NCBI RefSeq assembly: GCF_004353895.1
Contig: NZ_SMOG01000013.1
Coordinates: 1-40,801, forward strand
Origin: Candidatus Syntrophosphaera thermopropionivorans
Lineage (GTDB): Bacteria > Cloacimonadota > Cloacimonadia > Cloacimonadales > Cloacimonadaceae
Direction of reading: 5' to 3'
DNA: 40,801 nt
Shown here in pieces: positions 35,338 to 40,801 of this stretch. The notes under the pieces were generated by a model. It saw only the letters and a list, made by a program, of their open reading frames with translations, had not been told where the DNA came from and searched no databases. Both the position numbers and the translations under genes were made by a program. The stretch's first letter is position 1. Every line of letters begins with the position of its first letter.

Positions 35338-36993
35338 ATGAAAAGAAATATCTTTATCCTATTTCTACTGGTTGTCTGTGTTGCACTAAACGCAGGAGAT
35401 TATTTTATTGGCTCAGGAACTACTAATCAAAATAAAGTTCCTGTCTATGGTTATAATAATTATGGATGGAGTAAGTTCTTCTATACTTCTACTGAAACTA
35501 CTGGTGCGGGGATGAGTGGTACAGTTCAAATCACTGGAATAGCTTTTAAAGTCAGTAATACGATATCAAATTATACTATGGATAATCAGCAAATTTATCT
35601 GGCTCATTTTTATAGCACAAGTTATACTTCAGCCACCGCGGGTTATCCCAATAATTCTTATTATACTAATGTATATAACGGTCCTGTAACCTTCAATGGT
35701 CCTGGTTGGGTTCATATTCAATTCACCACACCTTTCAATTATGATTCCAGTTATGGATTTGAAATCTTATGGGAAAATCATGATGGAAGTAAAATTGGAG
35801 GTCCACCCAGTTTTTACCATACGGCTTTAAGCAATAGTTCTGTTTATATTCATCAGGATGCATCATTTCCAACTGGTAGTGGACAAAGGTCAAATTATCA
35901 TCCTAATATCTGGATTGAGACTCCGGTTACAGATATACCCCCTGCAGCAGCTTGTGTATTTCCTCCCAATGGAAGTGATGGGCATAATGTGAATATCACC
36001 CTTCGCTGGAACAATATGGGTGGTCGTCCAGATCATTATCGTCTCTGGCTTGGCTCAAATAATCCTCCTTCAAATCTGGTTAATGGAGAGATTGTTTATG
36101 AAGAATACTATACTCCTTCAACTTATCTGGATTATGGTACTACCTATTATTGGAGAGTGGTTCCTCATAATGATTTTGGCTATGCTATAGATTGTCCCGT
36201 CTGGAGTTTTACTACGATGGCAGATCCTACTATTTACACTTTTCCCTGGTTAGAAACTTTTGATGGTACTTTTAAACCTACTGGTTGGACCGACCATTCT
36301 GGCGGATTAGTAGACCCTATTGTTTTAGGAGCTAATGGTTCAAGTCAATGGCAACAGGATGATTGGTTAAATATTACTTCAACTGATAAGGCTGCTAAAA
36401 TTAATATCTGGGGTCCTATTAGTGGCTGGCTTATTTCACCTTTATTATATATAAGCGATGACCAAGTTCTAAGCTTTGATGCTGCTCTTTTGAAGTATAA
36501 TCAACCTCCAACGGGAACTCCTCATGATACAACAGGTATAGATGATAGGTTTGCCGTCCTTATTGGAGATGGCTTTTCCTGGTCAACAGCTAATATCCTA
36601 AGAGAATGGAATAATGATTCTTCTCCCTTTGTGCTTAATGATATTCCAGAAAGTGGTACTCATATCAGTATTCCTTTAGCAGGTAATAGCGGAAGAAAAC
36701 GCATTGCTTTCTTTGCTGGATCAACTGTCTCAAATGCTGATAATGATTTTATGATTAATAATGTAGAAGTTAAATCCTTGCTGCAGACTCCTGTAGTTAC
36801 TATAACTGTGGACAATGCAACAAATCAGCTGATACTATCCTGGGAAGCTGTACCTAATGCTACAAGCTATAAAATCTATAAGTCTTCTCAGCCTTATGGA
36901 GATTATAACTATATTGATACCGTGTATTCCACTCAATATCAAACCATAGCAACTGAGGCTAAAGCTTTCTTCAAGATTATCGCTACCAATTAA
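35338..36993 (+). CDS. Secreted fibronectin-III/choice-of-anchor-J protein
   Basis: The 551-residue protein has a signal peptide (about 1-20), an unassigned N-terminal beta domain (about 20-195), a fibronectin-III domain (about 200-297), a choice-of-anchor-J domain (about 300-485, FPWLETFDG...FKPTGW) and a short C-terminal Fn3-like module (about 485-551, LSWEAVPNATSYKIYKSS) ending in KIIATN. Unlike its neighbour it shows no FlgD-like sorting domain, so it may be anchored or released differently. It starts 20 bases after the 1088-residue gene and ends at a terminator hairpin, thus last in its operon. Confidence 0.78.
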   Translation: MKRNIFILFLLVVCVALNAGDYFIGSGTTNQNKVPVYGYNNYGWSKFFYTSTETTGAGMSGTVQITGIAFKVSNTISNYTMDNQQIYLAHFYSTSYTSATAGYPNNSYYTNVYNGPVTFNGPGWVHIQFTTPFNYDSSYGFEILWENHDGSKIGGPPSFYHTALSNSSVYIHQDASFPTGSGQRSNYHPNIWIETPVTDIPPAAACVFPPNGSDGHNVNITLRWNNMGGRPDHYRLWLGSNNPPSNLVNGEIVYEEYYTPSTYLDYGTTYYWRVVPHNDFGYAIDCPVWSFTTMADPTIYTFPWLETFDGTFKPTGWTDHSGGLVDPIVLGANGSSQWQQDDWLNITSTDKAAKINIWGPISGWLISPLLYISDDQVLSFDAALLKYNQPPTGTPHDTTGIDDRFAVLIGDGFSWSTANILREWNNDSSPFVLNDIPESGTHISIPLAGNSGRKRIAFFAGSTVSNADNDFMINNVEVKSLLQTPVVTITVDNATNQLILSWEAVPNATSYKIYKSSQPYGDYNYIDTVYSTQYQTIATEAKAFFKIIATN

Positions 36994-37021
36994 TAATCGT
37001 CGTTTCATAGTACATTTCACT

Positions 37022-37053
37022 AACCGCAGCAAGAAAATGAGCTGCGGTTTTTT
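37022..37053 (+). terminator. Rho-independent terminator after the secreted-protein operon
   Basis: Stem AACCGCAGC / GCTGCGGTT (37022-37030 and 37041-37049) with a 10-base loop, followed by six T. It closes the 30670-36993 unit and separates it from the tetR gene. Confidence 0.85.
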
Positions 37054-37054
37054 C

Positions 37055-37082
37055 TTGCCAAAAAATCAGGTTTAAATAAATA
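37055..37082 (+). promoter_or_regulatory. Putative promoter of the tetR-cupin-hcp unit
   Basis: TTGCCA at 37055-37060 and TAAATA at 37077-37082, 16 bases apart. The palindrome at 37084-37103 starts one base after the -10, where a repressor would block transcription. The -35 borders the upstream terminator T-run. Confidence 0.4.
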
Positions 37083-37083
37083 G

Positions 37084-37103
37084 GTTAGTAAACATTTACT
37101 TAC
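37084..37103. promoter_or_regulatory. Palindromic operator, likely for the adjacent TetR
   Basis: GTTAGTAAA, CA spacer, TTTACTTAC: two 9-base half-sites with one mismatch between arms, directly before the ribosome binding site of the tetR gene. This size and placement are typical of TetR autoregulation. Confidence 0.7.
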
Positions 37104-37117
37104 ATCCAGGAGAAAAA

Positions 37118-37702
37118 ATGACTGAAAGACAGGAACAGATTATTCTCACAGCTATAGCGCTTATTGCCAGAGAAGGATATAAAAATCTTACTATCAAAAA
37201 ACTCGCTTCTGAACTACATCTATCAGAAGCTGCTTTATACCGTCACTTTGTTAATAAAGAAGATCTACTCTTAAGCATTATGCACTATTTTGAAGATATT
37301 TCCCGGAATGTATTACAGGAAATTCAGAAAACTAAGCTCAATCCTCTGGAGAAAGTTCACTTTTTTATTATGAACCGCTATGAGCTTTTCACTTCTAATC
37401 CAGATTTAGCACAAGTTATGTTCTCGGATGAGTTGTTCTATTATGACCCTGTCTTTTTTAAACAATTTCAAAAGATATCTATGAATCATAGAGAAGTTCT
37501 ACTAAATTTTATTGAAGAAGCCCAAAAGGAAGGATTTATCCAATCAGGAATTAATTCCGAACAAATTTTCACCATTCTTATTGGTTCTATGCGGTTTCTT
37601 ATCACTCAATGGAATCTTAGTGGGAGAAAGTTTGATTTAGGGAAAGAAGGCGATAGCCTTTTTCAGACCATAAAAAATCTTATTGCAGAGAAGAAAATAT
37701 AA
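37118..37702 (+). CDS. TetR-family transcriptional regulator
   Basis: The 194-residue protein has an N-terminal TetR helix-turn-helix (about 8-55) including the stretch KKLASELHLSEAALYRHFVNK, and a helical ligand-binding half (about 60-190) of unknown ligand. It presumably binds the palindrome just upstream and so controls itself and the cupin and hcp genes, which lie 11 and 21 bases further on. AGGAG precedes the ATG. A nitrosative- or oxidative-stress ligand would fit the hcp neighbour, but that is inference. Confidence 0.9.
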   Translation: MTERQEQIILTAIALIAREGYKNLTIKKLASELHLSEAALYRHFVNKEDLLLSIMHYFEDISRNVLQEIQKTKLNPLEKVHFFIMNRYELFTSNPDLAQVMFSDELFYYDPVFFKQFQKISMNHREVLLNFIEEAQKEGFIQSGINSEQIFTILIGSMRFLITQWNLSGRKFDLGKEGDSLFQTIKNLIAEKKI

Positions 37703-37713
37703 AGGAGGAAATT

Positions 37714-38031
37714 ATGGAAAGCCGTTTCTGGAAAGATTTGCCCCTCGTAAGAGATAAGGATGGAGTTCGGGGAACTAAGATTTATTCTCAGCCTGAAGGA
37801 GAAATTGTCCATATGTATCTGGAACCAGGAGCAAAATTACCGCTTCATAACACACCTGTTAATGTAGCTTTCTACATCTTGGAAGGCAATCCAACAATCA
37901 TCATTGGAGATGATGAGCAAAGTTTTGCACCCGATACTATTATTGATAGCCCAAAGAATATCCCTCATGGAATAATTAATAATAGTGATAAACCTGCCAG
38001 ATTACTGGTCATTAAAATGCCTAAACCATAA
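37714..38031 (+). CDS. Small cupin-domain protein
   Basis: The 105-residue single-domain cupin has the beta-barrel pattern: EPGAKLPLHNTPVNVAFYILEGNPTI with G-x(n)-H-x(n)-E-like residues in cupin motif 1 and the second motif near NIPHGIINNSDKPAR. Metal ligands appear as H49/E-like positions of motif 1 and H87-like in motif 2, though the first motif has only one His, so metal binding is uncertain. Enzyme or sensor role unknown. Strong AAAGGAGG. Between tetR and hcp in the same unit. Confidence 0.85.
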   Translation: MESRFWKDLPLVRDKDGVRGTKIYSQPEGEIVHMYLEPGAKLPLHNTPVNVAFYILEGNPTIIIGDDEQSFAPDTIIDSPKNIPHGIINNSDKPARLLVIKMPKP

Positions 38032-38052
38032 ACAAAATAAAGGAGTTATTAT

Positions 38053-39702
38053 ATGAGTATGTTCTGTTATCAATGTCAGGAAACATCAAGAAATCAAGGT
38101 TGCACTGTGCGTGGAGTATGCGGAAAATCTCCCGAACTGTGTCATTTAATGGACCTTTCTATTTATGCAATGAAAGGTCTGGCTTTTGTATCATCCAAGT
38201 TATTAGAGCATAACATCTATCATAGAGAAGATGCTCTCATCATTATGCAAGGTTTGTTCCGAACCATTACCAATACCAATTGGGATGAAGAGCAAATCAA
38301 GCTTTCTATTGCAAATATTATAAAGTTAAGAGATAAAAGAAAAGCTGAGCTGGACACAGTAGCAAAAGATAGGAATATAAAATATCCTGATGCTGTCCTA
38401 TTTCACCTTTCTTTAGAAGAATATGAATCCTTTGGAACTCAAGTTGGAGTTCTTTCCACTGAAAATGAGGATATTCGTTCTTTACGGGAAACGATAATTT
38501 ATGGTCTAAAAGGAATATCTGCTTATGGTGATCATAGTGCTATGCTTGGATATTATGATGATGACCTCAATCAATTTATTTATAAAGCTTTAGCTGCTAC
38601 CATTGATGATAGTTTAAGCCCTGAGCAGTTAACTAATCTGGTCATTAAGACAGGTGAATATACTGTTAAAGTGATGGAACTTTTAGACCGTGCTAATACT
38701 GAAACTTATGGTATTCCAGAACCCACCAAGGTTAATCTTGGAGTAGGAAATCGTCCTGGAATTCTGGTAAGTGGACATGATTTGAAAGATTTGGTAGAAC
38801 TATTGGAACAGAGTGAAGGAACTGGAATTGATATTTACACTCATGGTGAAATGCTTCCCGCAAACTACTATCCTGCTTTTAAAAAATACAGCCATTTACA
38901 CGGAAATTATGGCTCTTCTTGGTGGCATCAACTGGATGAATTTGAAAAGTTCAATGGACCTATTCTAATGACTACAAATTGTCTGGTGCCTTTAAGAAAA
39001 GAGAACACCTATTTAAACCGTCTTTATACTACAGGTATGACAGCATATCCAGGAGCAACTCATATTCCAGATAGAGAACCAGGTAAAGCTAAAGATTTCA
39101 GTGCTATCATTGCCCAAGCAAAAAAATGCCTACCTCCCACTGAAATAGAAAAGGGAACCATTATGGGTGGTTTTAATTATAGGACTGTGCTTTCTATGGC
39201 AGATAAAATTATTGAAGCGGTTAAATCGGGAGCGATTAAAAGGTTTGTAGTTATGGCGGGATGTGATGGAAGAATGCCCAATCGTCAATATTACACGGAA
39301 GTGGCAAAGAAACTTCCTTCTGATGCCGTAATACTTACCGCTGGATGTGCCAAATATCGTTATATAAAGCTCAATTTAGGTGAAATAGACGGTATTCCGA
39401 GAGTTCTGGATGCTGGACAATGCAATGATTCCTATTCTCTTGCAGTTATAGCTCTAAAATTGAAAGAAGCTTTTAGCCTGGAAGATATAAATCAATTACC
39501 TATCGCTTTTGATATTGCCTGGTATGAACAGAAAGCGGTAGCTGTACTTCTTGCTCTTCTTTCTCTCGGATTCAAAAATATCCGCTTAGGACCAACTCTT
39601 CCAGCATTTTTATCACCTAATGTAGCAAAAGTCATCACTGATACCTTTGGTTTGCAACCTATAACCAATCCAGATGATGATGTGAAAGCTATTATGAGCT
39701 AA
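38053..39702 (+). CDS. hcp: Hybrid cluster protein (hydroxylamine reductase), class I
   Basis: Iron-sulfur protein tied to nitric-oxide and hydroxylamine detoxification. N-terminal cysteines C5, C8, C17 and C23 have the CX2CX8CX5C spacing of class I proteins of strict anaerobes, which hold a [4Fe-4S] cluster. The hybrid-cluster ligands are all visible: H242, E266, C310, C404, C432, C457, E492 and K494. The 549-residue length is right. No Hcr reductase gene is adjacent, so the electron donor is elsewhere. AAAGGAG precedes ATG (38053). It ends at a strong terminator and is the last gene of the TetR-controlled unit. Confidence 0.96.
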   Translation: MSMFCYQCQETSRNQGCTVRGVCGKSPELCHLMDLSIYAMKGLAFVSSKLLEHNIYHREDALIIMQGLFRTITNTNWDEEQIKLSIANIIKLRDKRKAELDTVAKDRNIKYPDAVLFHLSLEEYESFGTQVGVLSTENEDIRSLRETIIYGLKGISAYGDHSAMLGYYDDDLNQFIYKALAATIDDSLSPEQLTNLVIKTGEYTVKVMELLDRANTETYGIPEPTKVNLGVGNRPGILVSGHDLKDLVELLEQSEGTGIDIYTHGEMLPANYYPAFKKYSHLHGNYGSSWWHQLDEFEKFNGPILMTTNCLVPLRKENTYLNRLYTTGMTAYPGATHIPDREPGKAKDFSAIIAQAKKCLPPTEIEKGTIMGGFNYRTVLSMADKIIEAVKSGAIKRFVVMAGCDGRMPNRQYYTEVAKKLPSDAVILTAGCAKYRYIKLNLGEIDGIPRVLDAGQCNDSYSLAVIALKLKEAFSLEDINQLPIAFDIAWYEQKAVAVLLALLSLGFKNIRLGPTLPAFLSPNVAKVITDTFGLQPITNPDDDVKAIMS

Positions 39703-39724
39703 AATAATTGTCTCTGATTTATAA

Positions 39725-39754
39725 AAAGCGGGAGAAAAACTCCCGCTTTATTTA
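39725..39754 (+). terminator. Rho-independent terminator after hcp
   Basis: Ten-bp perfect stem AAAGCGGGAG / CTCCCGCTTT with loop AAAAA, followed by ATTTATTT. It shares the GCGGGAG/CTCCCGC core with the hairpin between serC and exbB. Confidence 0.85.
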
Positions 39755-39797
39755 TTTATATAAAAGATTACCCTTTCTCTTATTGATACTTATTAAG

Positions 39798-40151
39798 CTA
39801 TCCATAATATCCATTACCTGTAAACAAATATCCATTCTGTATTACCATATCATCTGTCGCAAGATTCCAGCTATATCTACAAACAAAGTCAGGAGAAGCA
39901 GGATTAATTAAATCATAAAAACTTAGTTCATTCCAGTTAGTATCAGAGATTATTAATTGTTCATTGTGCACAATGCATTTTTCAATTCTGCTATTGGGAT
40001 GAGGATTTATGGAATCTAAAAATACAGGAAAATAAGGATCAGAAACATCAATAATTTGTAAACCAGAAGCTCCATCTGCAATATAAACAATCATTATAAA
40101 AAATAACGATTCTGCATAACTAAGTGTATTATAACTTCCTAATTTTATCAA
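39798..40151 (-). pseudogene. Fragment of an LVIVD-repeat secreted protein
   Basis: The frame encodes VYIADGASGLQIIDVSDPYFPVFLDSI, the signature of LVIVD beta-propeller repeats, then one more degenerate repeat (LIISDTNWNELSFYDLINPASPDFV) and ends abruptly at GNGYYG, where the next repeat would continue. Intact proteins of this kind carry many repeats, a signal peptide and a sorting domain; none is seen here. The ORF starts with TTG at 40151; ATG at 40094 is the alternative. It is convergent to hcp and lies beside the rRNA operon, likely a remnant left by deletion. Confidence 0.6.
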
Positions 40152-40196
40152 ACAAATTTATTTATAAATATCTAAGCTTTCTCTTGGCTCTTTCCT

Positions 40197-40252
40197 ATTA
40201 CTTCAGCTAAGTAATCGTCAGTATGGAGATAAGTTAGGGTTAAGTTAGAGTA
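40197..40252. repeat. Short hairpin and 11-bp direct repeat near the rRNA operon
   Basis: ATTACTT (40197-40203), loop CAGCT, AAGTAAT (40209-40215) form a 7-bp stem. Next, AAGTTAGGGTT (40231-40241) and AAGTTAGAGTA (40242-40252) are 11-bp direct repeats with two differences. No gene overlaps it. Same 11-bp style as 7097 and 15424. Function not known. Confidence 0.5.
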
Positions 40253-40445
40253 ATAATCAAAATATTTACAATATATTTGATATATAGTAATTTCTTGTAC
40301 TATCCTAAGCTACATAAACGCTGTAAGATATGAATGGTATTTAAATTGGGGAATCGATAAATATCAATTTTCACTTCAATAGTTTTTATCTTACTTAGAG
40401 CGCCAATTTCACTACATTTTCTTTTTATAAACCTAAGAGGCGTCA

Positions 40446-40566
40446 GTGATGGTGGTGCCCTACTCTTCCACACGGTTACCCGTGCAGTACCATCGGCGTA
40501 AGCGGTCTTAACTTCTGTGTTCGGGATGGGAACAGGTGTTTCCCCGCTGCTATAGCCACCATCACT
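40446..40566 (-). rRNA. rrf: 5S ribosomal RNA
   Basis: Leftward. Contains the 5S internal loop CCATCCCGAACACAG and the helix I arms (GTGATGGTGG and CCACCATCAC) that close the molecule. The flanking sequence extends the pairing to 19 bp from 40437 to 40455 and 40557 to 40575, giving a processing stalk. Boundaries of the mature ends are estimated to within a few bases. Confidence 0.9.
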
Positions 40567-40669
40567 GACGCCTCTCGTCAAACTTGTATCTTAGTTCTGA
40601 TATCTATTATTTTTGGCATCAGGATAGTTTAGCGGTGTAAGGAGTTCACACAGAAAGATAGTAGTGAAA

Positions 40670-40801
40670 GTCAATTGACCGATTAGTATCACTCGGCTGA
40701 AGTGGTTACCCACCTTACACCTGTGACCTATCAAGGTGGTAGTCTACCACCGGTCTCATGGGAAATCTCATCTTGGAGTAGGCTTCCCGCTTAGATGCTT
40801 T
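40670..40801 (-). rRNA. rrl: 23S ribosomal RNA, 3' end (partial)
   Basis: Leftward 23S tail: on the minus strand it has AAGCATCTAAGCGGGAAGCC, CCATGAGACCGGTGGTAGAC-like sequence, GTTGATAGGTCACAGGTGT-type helix and ACTAATCGGTCAATTGAC near the 3' end. About 100 bases of spacer separate it from 5S, in the usual 16S-23S-5S order with the promoter to the right of the window. The 3' end is approximate. Confidence 0.9.

Noticed and set aside
40300-40581. 93-residue open frame on the minus strand
   Set aside because: It covers the 5S rRNA and its flank; the RNA explains the sequence, the protein has no family feature.

Overview
The window is AT-rich bacterial DNA with short spacers and AGGAG-type ribosome binding sites. 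It looks like an anaerobe of the Cloacimonadota (Candidatus Cloacimonas-like) or a close relative. The pointers are a secreted protein with a YPNPFNP-type C-terminal sorting domain, choice-of-anchor-J adhesin domains, a HydE hydrogenase maturase, a class I hybrid cluster protein and a respiratory-type PyrK/PyrD dihydroorotate dehydrogenase. The lineage is an inference from protein style; no database was searched.

Left part (1-7413): a broken IS481/integrase-like transposase runs off the left edge, followed by tRNA-Thr(CGT). A rightward cluster then reads lipoprotein, PP-loop tRNA-thiolation-like protein, metallo-beta-lactamase-fold hydrolase and guaA. Next come yidD, a TPR membrane protein and a small exported protein, then tRNA-Gly(CCC) and a noncoding spacer with four tandem 11-bp repeats.

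Middle (7414-22230), mostly leftward: a tmRNA with a nine-codon tag; the pyrimidine operon pyrB-pyrC-pyrK-pyrD; a rightward TPR lipoprotein and an EamA transporter; dinB; a 560-bp spacer with a repeat/inverted-repeat element; an MFS transporter; and a leftward run exbB-exbD-tonB-folP-cdaA-coaE that puts a TonB-type energy system beside folate and cyclic-di-AMP synthesis. serC lies upstream of it.

Right part (22374-40801): maf, an amidohydrolase, an unknown protein and gltX read rightward. A leftward block follows: Ig-like lipoprotein, ribE, recR, ybaB, hydE. A rightward unit then starts with a winged-helix protein fused to a degenerate M29-aminopeptidase-like domain, followed closely by two large secreted proteins and a terminator. 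A tetR-cupin-hcp unit with a clear palindromic operator follows. The window ends with an LVIVD-repeat gene remnant and the 3' end of a leftward rRNA operon (5S and partial 23S).

Most genes are housekeeping. The stretches that deserve a second look are the winged-helix/M29-like fusion with its secreted neighbours, the TetR-controlled cupin/Hcp unit, the cdaA with an altered RHR motif, the unusual tmRNA tag, and a recurring 11-bp tandem-repeat pattern in three of the noncoding spacers.
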